Under the pieces are notes generated by a model. That model saw nothing but the letters and a program-made list of their open reading frames with translations, was not told the DNA's origin and did not search any database. This document shows, one piece after another, positions 34,772 to 43,814 of a DNA stretch of 64,000 bases. Source of the DNA: Aliivibrio finisterrensis_A (lineage in GTDB: Bacteria; Pseudomonadota; Gammaproteobacteria; Enterobacterales; Vibrionaceae); assembly GCF_004167675.1 (NCBI RefSeq), contig NZ_SEZQ01000002.1; one strand, given 5' to 3'. Every line of letters starts with the position of its first letter. Position 1 is the first letter of the stretch. A program made the position numbers and the translations under genes.

Positions 34772-35485
34772 ATGAATTTAAAATCCACATCAATTTACCA
34801 AGGTGTATTTCCTATTTTAAGCCTTTTTCTTGTTAATCCATCTTTTGTCTCAGCAGAAGAAAAACATCAAGATGATCCAACCAAAATAGTGACTAAAGTG
34901 GGTCTTGGCTATAATGATGATCTTACAATTTCAGGGTCGATTGGATTAGATCCGGTGCGAATGCTAAACATGAGAACAACAGCCGATGGGGATGATTGGC
35001 GTCTTGGTGGTTCATGGCTATTACCAATAGGTATTATTAATGTCAATTTTAGCCGTACAGAGTATGACCATGGTGCTTATAAAAACAACTACAGCATTGG
35101 AACCTTTATACCATTATCCTATTTTGGGGTAGAACCTATGGGGTGGCAAATTTTCCCAATGGCAGGCTATGCTTACAACGATGGAGAATTCGCTGTTGAA
35201 CAACATAATGAAATACAATCGGGTGATTATGTCTTGATGTCTAACTCAAGTCATAGTGGTTATTTAGGAGCGTTTGCATTAAAACCACTGACAGATACAT
35301 GGAGTATGCTCGCTTTTGGTGGAGGGGCTTTAGGCTCTGATAATTACAGCAGTTATTGGGGAGGTGGAGGCCTTAGCTATAAGATAAATGAACACCAATC
35401 TTTTAATTTCTATGGGGTAATTAGCGAAGATGATTTTGGTCATAATGAAAAAGTAGGCTTCTCTTATACCTATGAGTTTAATTAA
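34772..35485 (+). CDS. Outer-membrane beta-barrel-type protein of unknown function (second of a pair)
   Basis: 237 residues with a signal peptide (LSLFLVNPSFVSA-EE). The mature chain is Gly- and aromatic-rich with alternating patterns (KVGLGYNDDLTISGSIGLD; GYLGAFALKPLTDTWSMLAFGGGALG) and ends in GFSYTYEFN. Its opening (DDPTKIVTKVGLGYNDDLTISGSI) parallels the first gene's (DPLAVYTQAGAGYTDKGLNLKVGQ), so the pair probably arose by duplication. The stop codon overlaps the convergent LysR gene by 4 bp. No recognised domain. Confidence 0.72.
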   Translation: MNLKSTSIYQGVFPILSLFLVNPSFVSAEEKHQDDPTKIVTKVGLGYNDDLTISGSIGLDPVRMLNMRTTADGDDWRLGGSWLLPIGIINVNFSRTEYDHGAYKNNYSIGTFIPLSYFGVEPMGWQIFPMAGYAYNDGEFAVEQHNEIQSGDYVLMSNSSHSGYLGAFALKPLTDTWSMLAFGGGALGSDNYSSYWGGGGLSYKINEHQSFNFYGVISEDDFGHNEKVGFSYTYEFN

Positions 35486-36402
35486 TGCCTAGTCATCTTC
35501 GGTGGTAAAATATTATCCACTAATTGTTCTATCCAATTAAATTTCTCTGAATTCATGTACTTAGTATTGTAGATGAGGCCTATCTTCATCTCATGACGTT
35601 TTAATTTATCTTTAACTTTCACAAGAGCGTATTTTGCTGGATCAAGCACTTCCATTAAGCTCTGTGGAGCGATGAAAAGCATATTTGACTCTTCAAGGGC
35701 TTTTAAAATTGGATTGACTTGCTGACAACGAAATTCAGGTTGATGACTAATGTCTTTATCTGAATATTGAGGCGCTAACATGGTTTTAAAGTTAAATTCA
35801 GGGACGATTAATCCTGCCAGTGGGTAGTTAAAGACTTCTTGAATGTCGATAATCTGATTTGCCATTGGGTGGTTAATATTACAGACCCCAGCATAAGTAA
35901 ATAAACCGACTGGTACTTGTCGTAACTCTTTGGAGACATCAATAGGATAATAGTTAAGAGCAAAATCAAGCTCGCCGTTAATTAAATCATCCGCAGTAGT
36001 TTGAGTAAAACTGTGCAGTTCAATACTGACATTAGGCGCATCTTTTTTAATTGCTTGGCAGATCTGATACCCATGAGTTTCAATCACAAACCCATTCATT
36101 GCGATCTTGATTTGTCCTGTTAGTTGTTTTGGCGAGAAGCTGTCGTTTTGTAGAGTACCTTCAAGCGCTTCGAAGATCTTAGGTAGACTGATCGCCAACT
36201 CTTCAGCTTTTGGTGTGAGTTTTAATCCGCGTGATTGTCGGATAAATAGAGGATCATCAAATTCTTTTCGGATCTTGGCTAGAGTACGGCTTACTGCGGG
36301 TTGGCTAGTATTAAGTCGCTCAGCTGCTTTATTGGTGTTTTTTTCTTGCAGTAGCACTAAGAGAGTTTTAAGTAGATTAAGATCAAATTTGGCTAAATCC
36401 AT
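35482..36402 (-). CDS. LysR-family transcriptional regulator
   Basis: 306 residues. N-terminal winged helix (LNLLKTLLVLLQEKNTNKAAERLNTSQPAVSRTLAKIRKEFDDPLFIR) and a periplasmic-binding-protein-like effector domain (GQIKIAMNGFVIETHGYQI; FTYAGVCNINHPM). It is divergent from the YiaW/YiaV-like pair with a 210-bp shared promoter, the usual arrangement for a LysR regulator and its target. Effector unknown. Confidence 0.9.
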   Translation of the reverse strand: MDLAKFDLNLLKTLLVLLQEKNTNKAAERLNTSQPAVSRTLAKIRKEFDDPLFIRQSRGLKLTPKAEELAISLPKIFEALEGTLQNDSFSPKQLTGQIKIAMNGFVIETHGYQICQAIKKDAPNVSIELHSFTQTTADDLINGELDFALNYYPIDVSKELRQVPVGLFTYAGVCNINHPMANQIIDIQEVFNYPLAGLIVPEFNFKTMLAPQYSDKDISHQPEFRCQQVNPILKALEESNMLFIAPQSLMEVLDPAKYALVKVKDKLKRHEMKIGLIYNTKYMNSEKFNWIEQLVDNILPPKMTRH

Positions 36403-36612
36403 TTTATGCCCTTATTGATAGCTATCGATTAACTATAAACTAACGTCATTCATTAGAAATATCAAATCTGTTATATCAGCAATACGTGTATGCCATTGGT
36501 AGAGCCCTCCATATTCGTTACTTTCATTACATCGAATTTAGATGTGCCATTTTAAGGAATAAGAGGGCTTTTAAATCTAAGGATAAATAGAATAACGACA
36601 ATAGGTGTTCCA

Positions 36613-36924
36613 ATGCAGATACATCCTACCAGTTTAGAGTTTGAAAACCTCCCTAGTGTTTATGCACTTCTCGATTCCATTATATTTATGTGGTTTATTG
36701 TTTTAGTTACGGTTGCCATTATTTCATGGGTAGCGGCTAAGATTTGGCATATTCATTCTATTCCAAAGCATTTGGCGAAAGAAAAAGGCTTAGCGCAGGC
36801 TAAATTGATTTTTTGGATGTGTATTTTAGGTCTAGTGTGGAAACCATTATGGGTGCTGGCAGTTCTGGCTATTGTCACCGATTGGGATAAAGTTCAAGCA
36901 TGGTTTAAAGGGGCACAATCATGA
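36613..36924 (+). CDS. DUF3302 (YiaW-like) inner-membrane protein
   Basis: 103 residues with two membrane helices (SIIFMWFIVLVTVAIISWVAAKIW and LIFWMCILGLVWKPLWVLAVLAIV). It matches the pattern of E. coli YiaW, whose gene sits next to the adaptor gene yiaV. Here too it is followed by an HlyD-type adaptor, with a 4-bp ATGA overlap, so the two proteins probably work together. No molecular function is established for the family. Confidence 0.85.
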   Translation: MQIHPTSLEFENLPSVYALLDSIIFMWFIVLVTVAIISWVAAKIWHIHSIPKHLAKEKGLAQAKLIFWMCILGLVWKPLWVLAVLAIVTDWDKVQAWFKGAQS

Positions 36925-37952
36925 AAGAGATAATGCTGCCGTATATTTTAATTGTGTGGTTATTGTTTAAATTTAATGTATTAAAACGAACGGCAGGGAA
37001 TTACTTTGTCACCACTTTTGTGGGTGTCATTTTAGCACTAGCACTATTTTTTGGACATCGATTCTATTCGCCAGCGGATTTAACCAACTCTACGACAGTT
37101 AAAGCCCCTCATGCTGTGCTGTCTCCATCCGTTGGTCAGCATATTGATGAGATCTACATTGATCATAACCAGCATGTTAAGAAAGGCGATGTACTTTATC
37201 TACTTAAAGATGACAAAATTACTTCTGCGATAATCGAGGTTGAGTCTGCTCAATTAGAAGTAGAAAAAAGCATTGAAGCAAAGAAGGTCGCTTTACAGCA
37301 AGCAGAGCGTAATCATCAGCGAAACCTAGGAATGAAAGAACATGTATCAGTGCGTGATACGGAAGAATCACAAGACTTGGTTGAAATGTTAATCGCTGAA
37401 ATTCATGTGTTAGAAGCCAAAGATTTAGGCTTAAAAGCACAACTTACGAATTTAAATTTTGAATTGGATCGTTTAACGATCACCGCGCCTTTTGATGGCA
37501 TGGTGACACACGTATTTATTGCTGACGGTTCTCGGATCGGTTCACTTCACTTATGGGATACCAGTAAGAAGTTTGTTGAAATGCGTATTCCAGATCAATC
37601 GTATAAAAATATTCAGCCGGGGCAATTTAGTGAATTTTTTGTAACGGCGTATCCAGGGGAAATCTTTAGGGCAAAAGTACACAGTGTGGTCAATGCGACT
37701 GGTGAAGCGCAAGGTAGCTTATTACCTCAAGAGCAGCTTGTATCTCGTCATATTCAACGTGGTTCGGCACCAGTTGGGCGAACGGTGATTCTTGAAATAG
37801 ACCAAGAAACGATGGATATGCTACCAATTGGAGCGACAGGCTCTGCATGGATAAGTGCCGAGAAGCCACATTCAATTTTAGGGTTTATGGATATTATCGG
37901 TGGAGCGACGGTAAGACTAACGGCTGCAAAATCTTATCTACAAGCTTTGTAG
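36921..37952 (+). CDS. HlyD-family membrane fusion protein (YiaV-like)
   Basis: 343 residues: one N-terminal membrane helix (NYFVTTFVGVILALALFFGHRF), the lipoyl half-motifs (VLSPSVGQHIDEIYIDHNQHVKKGDVLYLL and LTITAPFDGMVTHVFIADGS), a coiled-coil hairpin between them (~100-180), and a beta-barrel region. No dedicated transporter gene follows; the only partner is the small DUF3302 protein, as with yiaVW in E. coli. It is followed by a strong terminator. Confidence 0.87.
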   Translation: MKEIMLPYILIVWLLFKFNVLKRTAGNYFVTTFVGVILALALFFGHRFYSPADLTNSTTVKAPHAVLSPSVGQHIDEIYIDHNQHVKKGDVLYLLKDDKITSAIIEVESAQLEVEKSIEAKKVALQQAERNHQRNLGMKEHVSVRDTEESQDLVEMLIAEIHVLEAKDLGLKAQLTNLNFELDRLTITAPFDGMVTHVFIADGSRIGSLHLWDTSKKFVEMRIPDQSYKNIQPGQFSEFFVTAYPGEIFRAKVHSVVNATGEAQGSLLPQEQLVSRHIQRGSAPVGRTVILEIDQETMDMLPIGATGSAWISAEKPHSILGFMDIIGGATVRLTAAKSYLQAL

Positions 37953-37975
37953 CCTCCCCATTTGTAATGGTTGAA

Positions 37976-38021
37976 ACGCCAAATAAGATATTGTGAGGGT
38001 ATCTTGTTTGGCGTCTTTTTT
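37976..38021. terminator. Strong terminator between the HlyD-type adaptor and HMG-CoA reductase genes
   Basis: ACGCCAAATAAGATA and TATCTTGTTTGGCGT form an almost perfect 15-bp stem with one G-U pair, followed by a run of T on the plus strand. It lies between convergent genes. Confidence 0.85.
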
Positions 38022-38052
38022 TAGGTTCATCGCAGATTAGCGGGAATTAAAT

Positions 38053-39312
38053 TTATCGAGCTAATTTATGGTGCGCTCGTGAAAAATGCCCTGCACAAAA
38101 CGCACCTACTATAGATAGCTCTCCTGCTAAACATAAAGCAGCACATACTTCAGCCAGTGCTTGTGATTTTCCTGCACCGTGCAATCCCATCAATTCTAAA
38201 CAGGCTTTTTGGCTTGGTAATCCAGTACCGCCGCCAACCGTACCCAGCATTAAGTTTGGTAAGGTAACACTTGCGTATAAGTCCCCATTTCTATCGACTT
38301 CAATACGTGTCATACCAATAGCAGATTCAGCTACACACGCAGCATCTTGACCACACGCAATATAAAGAGCAGCAAGGGCATTGGCATAATGAGCATTAAT
38401 ACCTATAGTTCCGCTGAGCGTCGCACCAACTGTACTCATTTGAGTAAATTGCATCATTTTCTCAGGGGTGGTGTGTAGGTATTTTTTCACTAACTCAGCA
38501 GGAATATGTGCTTCAGCGGTGACTTTTTTGCCGCGAACACTGCGTAAAGTTTGGCTGCTTGCTTTTTTATCCCCTGATAAGTTGCCATCTAGGTAGGCAT
38601 TTTCCGGTGTGATAGGGGAGTTTTCCATGATGTAGCTAAACACGGCATTGGTCGCAATGGTTACCATGTTTTGTCCTGAAGCATCACCAGTTAAAAACTC
38701 GAATACCAAATAAACATGATTACCTTCAATACTGATATTAATGTCGCTGAGTTTTCCATGCGATGTGGTGGATTCTGCCAGTTGTTTGAACGTGTCGTAT
38801 TGAGTCACCGCCCATGCCACAAATTGCCCAGCTTCAGCTAAACCAAAAAAAGCAAACGCAGGGGTGCGAGTTACCCCTTCATTTAATAGCATGGCACTTG
38901 CGCCACCACTTGCCGTTAGCAGTTGTGCCCCGCGATTATAAGAGGCCACTAAAGCCGCTTCTGTGGTTGCAAGAGGCACTAAGTAATCATCATTGGCAAA
39001 TAAGCCATTCACACGTAATGGGCCTGCAAGACCAACAGGCAGTTTAACTGTACCAATAAAATGCTCGATGTTTTTCTCGTACACATGCATTTGATTTTGG
39101 GTGTGTGGTTCGAGTAATTCTGATTGCAGCTCAGGCTTTGATAGTTTATCCCAACGACGAGTAAGGTTTTTTTCTGTTAGATAAGGGCTAGGGGTGATTT
39201 TATTGGTTGGTCTTTCAAAATGAGGATTGAGCGATTGCTCTAATTTATCTGCAGAGATATCGCCTCCTAAGATTGATACATAGTCACGGCGGTGCAGATT
39301 CAGTTTTGGCAT
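38053..39312 (-). CDS. Hydroxymethylglutaryl-CoA reductase
   Basis: Converts HMG-CoA to mevalonate with NAD(P)H, or may run the reverse direction in degradative pathways. 419 residues. Key residues are visible: the Glu in PLATTEAALVASYNRG, the Lys in DGNLSGDKKAS, the Asp in TGDASGQNMVT, the nucleotide-binding GTVGGGTGLPSQ, and a C-terminal catalytic His region (GHFSRAHHKL). The presence of an N-terminal linker-like stretch and the residue pattern suggest a class I-like or class III-like bacterial enzyme. No other mevalonate-pathway gene lies nearby, and gamma-proteobacteria normally make isoprenoids by the MEP route, so this is an orphan of unclear role. It is divergent from speA. Symbols mvaA and hmgA are both used for such genes. 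Confidence 0.9.
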   Translation of the reverse strand: MPKLNLHRRDYVSILGGDISADKLEQSLNPHFERPTNKITPSPYLTEKNLTRRWDKLSKPELQSELLEPHTQNQMHVYEKNIEHFIGTVKLPVGLAGPLRVNGLFANDDYLVPLATTEAALVASYNRGAQLLTASGGASAMLLNEGVTRTPAFAFFGLAEAGQFVAWAVTQYDTFKQLAESTTSHGKLSDINISIEGNHVYLVFEFLTGDASGQNMVTIATNAVFSYIMENSPITPENAYLDGNLSGDKKASSQTLRSVRGKKVTAEAHIPAELVKKYLHTTPEKMMQFTQMSTVGATLSGTIGINAHYANALAALYIACGQDAACVAESAIGMTRIEVDRNGDLYASVTLPNLMLGTVGGGTGLPSQKACLELMGLHGAGKSQALAEVCAALCLAGELSIVGAFCAGHFSRAHHKLAR

Positions 39313-39550
39313 AAGAACATATTAATTACAGCAAATGTTGATTGAGATTCTACTGTTTCGTATCAGATAAACAAGGATAATGACAAAAAGCGTTACAGTT
39401 TTACCTCTCAATTTTGAACTAAGATAACGACAAATATTTTCGATTCTTACGATAAATATTCATTATTGGACTACGTTTAGATAATGTTAGTTAATGCCGT
39501 CGACAACTTGTTAGATTACAAGGATTGTTAGGGATAACACGCCCTAGGTT

Positions 39551-39628
39551 ATGCTTCGATATTCCAACGAAGTATTTTCTTTTGATGGCCCTATTTATGT
39601 GAGGTCGAGATTTGGAACATTCGGTTAA
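39551..39628 (+). CDS. Possible 25-residue leader peptide overlapping the speA start
   Basis: ATG at 39551, 25 codons, TAA at 39626-39628, so it overlaps the TTG start of speA by 17 bases in another frame. The peptide (MLRYSNEVFSFDGPIYVRSR then FGTFG) has three Arg codons, two of them AGG/AGA near the end. A CTTCG..CGAAG hairpin lies in its first codons. Its own ribosome site is weak. It could couple or attenuate speA translation in response to arginine or polyamines; it could also be chance. The rest of the 299-bp HMG-CoA reductase/speA gap shows no confident motif. Confidence 0.3.
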   Translation: MLRYSNEVFSFDGPIYVRSRFGTFG

Positions 39629-41522
39629 TTTGGATCGTATCCGTGCTGAGTATAATGTAAAGCACTGGAGCCAAGGTTTTTACGGTATTGATGATAATGG
39701 TGAAGTGTATGTTTCACCACGTAGTGAATCTGATCATCAAGTCCCATTAAGTCATATTGTGAATCAATTAGAGCAGCGAAATATCGGATTGCCTGCTTTG
39801 GTTCGTTTTCCCCAAATAGTTCATCAGCGCGTACATAATATTTGTAATGCATTTAACCAAGCGATTGATGAATACCAATATGAAAACCATTACCTTCTTG
39901 TTTACCCAATTAAAGTAAACCAACAAAAAGAAGTGGTTGATGAAATTCTTGCAAGTCAGGCGCAATTAGAGCAAAAGCAATTAGGTCTAGAGGCGGGCAG
40001 TAAGCCTGAGCTATTGGCCGTACTAGCGCTAGCTCAAAAAGCGAGTTCAGTTATCGTATGTAACGGTTATAAAGACCGCGAGTACGTACGCTTAGCGCTG
40101 ATTGGTGAGAAACTTGGTCACAGTGTTTTTATCGTTCTAGAAAAATTATCAGAATTAGATTTAGTTCTATCTGAAGCAAAAGCATTAGGTGTTAAACCAC
40201 GCCTTGGTTTGCGTATTCGTCTTGCCTCTCAAGGTGCAGGAAAATGGCAAGCCAGTGGTGGTGAAAAATCTAAATTTGGTTTGTCTGCCTCTCAAGTATT
40301 GACGGTAATTAATCGTCTAAAATCAGAAGACCAACTAGATATTTTAGAGCTTGTGCATTTCCACCTTGGTTCACAAATGGCAAACATTCGTGATGTTCGT
40401 AATGGGGTGAGTGAAGCGGCTCGTTTTTACTGTGAATTACGTGATATTGGCGCAAAACTAAAATACCTCGATGTGGGTGGTGGTTTGGCGGTGGATTACG
40501 ATGGTACTCGCAGTCAATCATCTAACTCGATGAACTACGGCTTGGCGGAATACGCGCGTAATATCGTGATGACAATCGGTGACATTTGTCAGCTTTACTC
40601 ACAACCAATGCCAGTTATTATTTCTGAATCTGGACGTTCGTTAACGGCGCATCACGCGGTGTTAATTACTAACGTTATTGGTACAGAAAGCTACACGCCA
40701 GAAGCAATAGAAGCGCCTTGCGGTGATGATCCTTTGTTATTACACAATATGTGGCGTAACTTAGAGCAGTTAGAAAATGGCGGCGATGATCGCGCATTAA
40801 TTGAGATTTATAACGATACTCAATGTGATGTAGCAGAAGCGCATAATCAGTTTGCGACAGGCATGATTAACCTGCAGCACCGTGCATGGGCAGAGCAAAT
40901 ATCATTACGCATTAACTATGAATTAAGCGTAAAAATGAGCACTAAGAACCGTTACCACCGTCCAATTCTAGATGAATTGAGTGAACGTTTAGCGGATAAA
41001 TTCTTTGTGAACTTCTCTCTGTTCCAATCATTACCAGATGCATGGGGTATTGATCAGGTGTTCCCTGTAATGCCATTAAGTGGTCTTGATAATGCGGATG
41101 AACATCGCGCAGTTGTACTGGATATTACGTGTGACTCAGACGGTACTATTGACCAATATGTTGATGGTCAAGGTATTGAAACCACACTGCCAGTACCGGC
41201 TTGGAACCCTGATGAACCTTATTTGATGGGCTTCTTCTTAGTGGGGGCATACCAAGAGATCTTGGGTGATATGCATAACCTATTTGGTGATACCCACAGC
41301 GTTGTTGTGAATGTTGATGAAAATGGTGAAGCGAATATTGATTACATCAATGAAGGCGATACCGTTGAAGATATGATGCGTTATGTGCATATCGATGTGG
41401 ATTTGATCCGTCAAAACTACAAAGACATGGTAACAGCGAAAGTTGCAGAAGAAGAACAACAAAGCGTGCTTGAAGAGTTAGAGCAAGGCTTAATGGGTTA
41501 CACCTATTTGGAAGATTTTTAA
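39612..41522 (+). CDS. speA: Biosynthetic arginine decarboxylase
   Basis: PLP enzyme, arginine to agmatine plus CO2, first step of the agmatine route to putrescine. 636 residues, like E. coli SpeA. Strong blocks: LVYPIKVNQQKEVV (PLP Lys), GLEAGSKPELLAVLAL, CNGYKDREYVRLALIGEKLGH, SQGAGKWQASGGEKSKFGL, HFHLGSQMANIRD, DVGGGLAVDYDGTRSQS, CDSDGTIDQYVDGQG. The start is a TTG with GAGG nine bases upstream; no in-frame ATG exists near the family N terminus. A short overlapping leader frame precedes it. The stop codon overlaps the speB ATG (TAATG), so the two are translationally coupled. Confidence 0.95.
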   Translation: MEHSVNLDRIRAEYNVKHWSQGFYGIDDNGEVYVSPRSESDHQVPLSHIVNQLEQRNIGLPALVRFPQIVHQRVHNICNAFNQAIDEYQYENHYLLVYPIKVNQQKEVVDEILASQAQLEQKQLGLEAGSKPELLAVLALAQKASSVIVCNGYKDREYVRLALIGEKLGHSVFIVLEKLSELDLVLSEAKALGVKPRLGLRIRLASQGAGKWQASGGEKSKFGLSASQVLTVINRLKSEDQLDILELVHFHLGSQMANIRDVRNGVSEAARFYCELRDIGAKLKYLDVGGGLAVDYDGTRSQSSNSMNYGLAEYARNIVMTIGDICQLYSQPMPVIISESGRSLTAHHAVLITNVIGTESYTPEAIEAPCGDDPLLLHNMWRNLEQLENGGDDRALIEIYNDTQCDVAEAHNQFATGMINLQHRAWAEQISLRINYELSVKMSTKNRYHRPILDELSERLADKFFVNFSLFQSLPDAWGIDQVFPVMPLSGLDNADEHRAVVLDITCDSDGTIDQYVDGQGIETTLPVPAWNPDEPYLMGFFLVGAYQEILGDMHNLFGDTHSVVVNVDENGEANIDYINEGDTVEDMMRYVHIDVDLIRQNYKDMVTAKVAEEEQQSVLEELEQGLMGYTYLEDF

Positions 41523-42448
41523 TGAACGATTTATTCACCAAAAAAGACTATTCATTGTACTCAAATGCAATGACATTTATGCGTCGCCCATTGGTACAAA
41601 ACCCAATTGATAACGATGCTGACATCGTGGTATTAGGTGCGCCATTAGATATGGCAACATCAGGTCGCCCTGGTGCGCGTTTAGGTCCAGATGCGATTCG
41701 TCGTGCATCGGTAAATCTAGCGTGGGAAGGCAAAAAATTCCCATGGGATTTCAATGTATTTGATCATACAAAAGTTATTGATTCAGGTGACCTTGTTTTT
41801 GATACAGGCGATGCAGAAGATTTAACGGTACGTCTTGAAGCTGCGGCTGATGCGATTCTAAATAGTGGTAAAACGCTATTAGGTTTAGGTGGCGATCACT
41901 TTATTACTCTGCCTTTGCTACGTGCTTATGGTAAAAAATACGGTGAAATGGCATTAATTCATTTTGATGCTCACACGGATACTTATAGCCATGGTAGTCG
42001 TTATGATCACGGTACCATGTTCTATCATGCACCAAACGAAGGCCTGATCTCACCAGAGCACTCTGTTCAGATTGGTATTCGTACTGAGTATGAAAAAGAA
42101 GATCACGGCTTTAATGTGATTAACGCAATGCAAGCCAATGACATGAGTGTTGATGCCATTATCGAACAAGTAAAAGGCATTGTTGGTGATAAACCAGTCT
42201 ACCTAACGTTTGATATTGATTGTCTTGATCCTGCCTTTGCGCCGGGTACAGGAACCCCTGTGTGTGGTGGCTTGAACTCAGATAAGATCTTAAAAATCAT
42301 CCGTGGTTTGCAAGGTATCAACATGGTTGGTATGGATGTGGTAGAAGTATCACCTGCGTATGACCAAAGTGATATTACAGCATTGGCTGGTGCAACGATT
42401 GCTTTAGAGTTGTTGTACGTTTGGACTGCGAATCGTTTAAACAAATAA
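41522..42448 (+). CDS. speB: Agmatinase (ureohydrolase family)
   Basis: Hydrolyses agmatine to putrescine and urea. 308 residues. All Mn2+-binding motifs of the ureohydrolase family are present: GGDHFITLPLL, HFDAHTDTY and DIDCLDPAFAPGTGTP, plus VGMDVVEVSPAYD. Cotranscribed with speA through a one-base stop/start overlap and followed by a strong terminator. Together the two genes make putrescine from arginine. Confidence 0.94.
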   Translation: MNDLFTKKDYSLYSNAMTFMRRPLVQNPIDNDADIVVLGAPLDMATSGRPGARLGPDAIRRASVNLAWEGKKFPWDFNVFDHTKVIDSGDLVFDTGDAEDLTVRLEAAADAILNSGKTLLGLGGDHFITLPLLRAYGKKYGEMALIHFDAHTDTYSHGSRYDHGTMFYHAPNEGLISPEHSVQIGIRTEYEKEDHGFNVINAMQANDMSVDAIIEQVKGIVGDKPVYLTFDIDCLDPAFAPGTGTPVCGGLNSDKILKIIRGLQGINMVGMDVVEVSPAYDQSDITALAGATIALELLYVWTANRLNK

Positions 42449-42473
42449 GCATTATAAAAGCTAAGTAAGGTAT

Positions 42474-42507
42474 ATAAACCCGCTGAATGAGAGTTCAGCG
42501 GGTTTAT
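42474..42507. terminator. Terminator after speB
   Basis: ATAAACCCGCTGA and TCAGCGGGTTTAT form a perfect 13-bp stem with an 8-nt loop, between the convergent speB and M15-peptidase genes. Confidence 0.85.
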
Positions 42508-42527
42508 GCTTTTCAGATTCAGGATTT

Positions 42528-43433
42528 TTATTTAAAACAGCGAGATTGTGAAACTTGTGCTTTTTTGTTTATCGCTTGCATCACAGCACTAGGGTTGGCT
42601 TTATACAAACGGTTTAAAGACGTCGTTATTTTTAATTCTGTTTGCAAATATGAAGTGTAATCTTTAAATTTATTCATCTGCTTAGAACCGTAATTTTGCT
42701 GGCATGATTGAACCCAATCAACATAATGGTTAAAAAATGTTGAAGCGTCTTTGGTTGGCATCGCCGTCATTAAATAAGCCATATCACGGCTGGTTTGAAA
42801 GTGCTGAAAATCAATGGGTGTATCCCAATATCCGCCCCAATAAATGAATCCGTTTTTAGCAAAAAGATTAATCACTTCTTCTGCAAATCCCTTTCTGTCT
42901 TCCTTCCCTAAGCGTTGTAACATTCGGTTTGAATATTCGTGGCCTTTTAATGGTTTGAATGTTGCGGTTCCCCAAGAGGTAAATTCAACAAATGGATTTT
43001 GTAACGGGTTAATATCAATAGCAACGCCATAAGCGTGTAAAGAGAGGGATGATTTTCCTGCAATCGGTCGATAGTTAAATGCTGAGGTGTTATTAGCATC
43101 CATAGATTTAACATCATTGCCCGCGTAATACTCAATAGGCTTTGCTTGAGCAATTGGAAAGCCTTGCTGATACAACTCATCAAAAATACGTTCAACGTGA
43201 GGTGCCACAGCATCTAAGACAACAAGTTTACCTGTCGCTGTTTTCCCATTAAACGTGTAATGCTTAAAGGTGACGTTACGTAAACGGTCACATTGAACGG
43301 GTGCTTTAGTCGACATAACGCCTTTGCCGATCATGGCTTGGCATTGAGATGAACTAAGTGGAGTTACGTTAGCCCAAAGTGGGGAGGAGAAAACAGTCAT
43401 AGCAACTGCACTTATTATAGAGATGACTTTCAT
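42528..43433 (-). CDS. Exported M15-family peptidase (VanY/D-Ala-D-Ala carboxypeptidase-like)
   Basis: 301 residues with a signal peptide (IISAVAMTVFSSPLWA-NV). The M15C-type zinc site is visible: SLHAYGVAIDIN gives His-x6-Asp, and the downstream WDTPIDFQHFQ gives the last His. Family enzymes cut peptide crosslinks or stem peptides of peptidoglycan in the periplasm. The C-terminal ~90 residues are helical, with a Cys pair (SCQQN and SRCFK). It is convergent with speB and divergent from the DUF748 gene across a 381-bp gap. Confidence 0.85.
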   Translation of the reverse strand: MKVISIISAVAMTVFSSPLWANVTPLSSSQCQAMIGKGVMSTKAPVQCDRLRNVTFKHYTFNGKTATGKLVVLDAVAPHVERIFDELYQQGFPIAQAKPIEYYAGNDVKSMDANNTSAFNYRPIAGKSSLSLHAYGVAIDINPLQNPFVEFTSWGTATFKPLKGHEYSNRMLQRLGKEDRKGFAEEVINLFAKNGFIYWGGYWDTPIDFQHFQTSRDMAYLMTAMPTKDASTFFNHYVDWVQSCQQNYGSKQMNKFKDYTSYLQTELKITTSLNRLYKANPSAVMQAINKKAQVSQSRCFK

Positions 43434-43814
43434 TTTTTAGAGTACCTAACCATGAACTGTGTGAATTATTTTATGTGTTGATAATAAATGCATAACAGGA
43501 CTATAGCAGTATTTATTTAGGGATTTAGAGTAAATATCGCCTCATTTACAAATAGTGATCTCCCTTCAAAGTTACTTTTGTCGAATTTTAATGATCGATA
43601 CAAGGAGATTGGTAGACATCAACAAACACTAGGGATAAAATTTTGGTGCTTTACTTAGGTATCATAGGAATAAGTAATTATTCTTGTCATTATGCCATTG
43701 ATGGCTTTTTAGTTAATCAGGGAAAGATGCGTATCTGGATAAGTTTTAGTGTTAAAGAATATCCAGATGAGTATCTGATCCTTGTCGATATAGACGTAGG
43801 AGTATAGAGTCATA
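43434..43814. promoter_or_regulatory. Intergenic region upstream of the DUF748 gene
   Basis: 381 bp. It contains a perfect inverted repeat ATCTGGATA (43733-43741) / TATCCAGAT (43760-43768), which would form a hairpin in the leader, 47 bp before the start codon, and a small GCCAT-TG-ATGGC hairpin followed by five T at 43694-43710. I see no recognisable operator and no plausible small gene. Confidence 0.35.
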
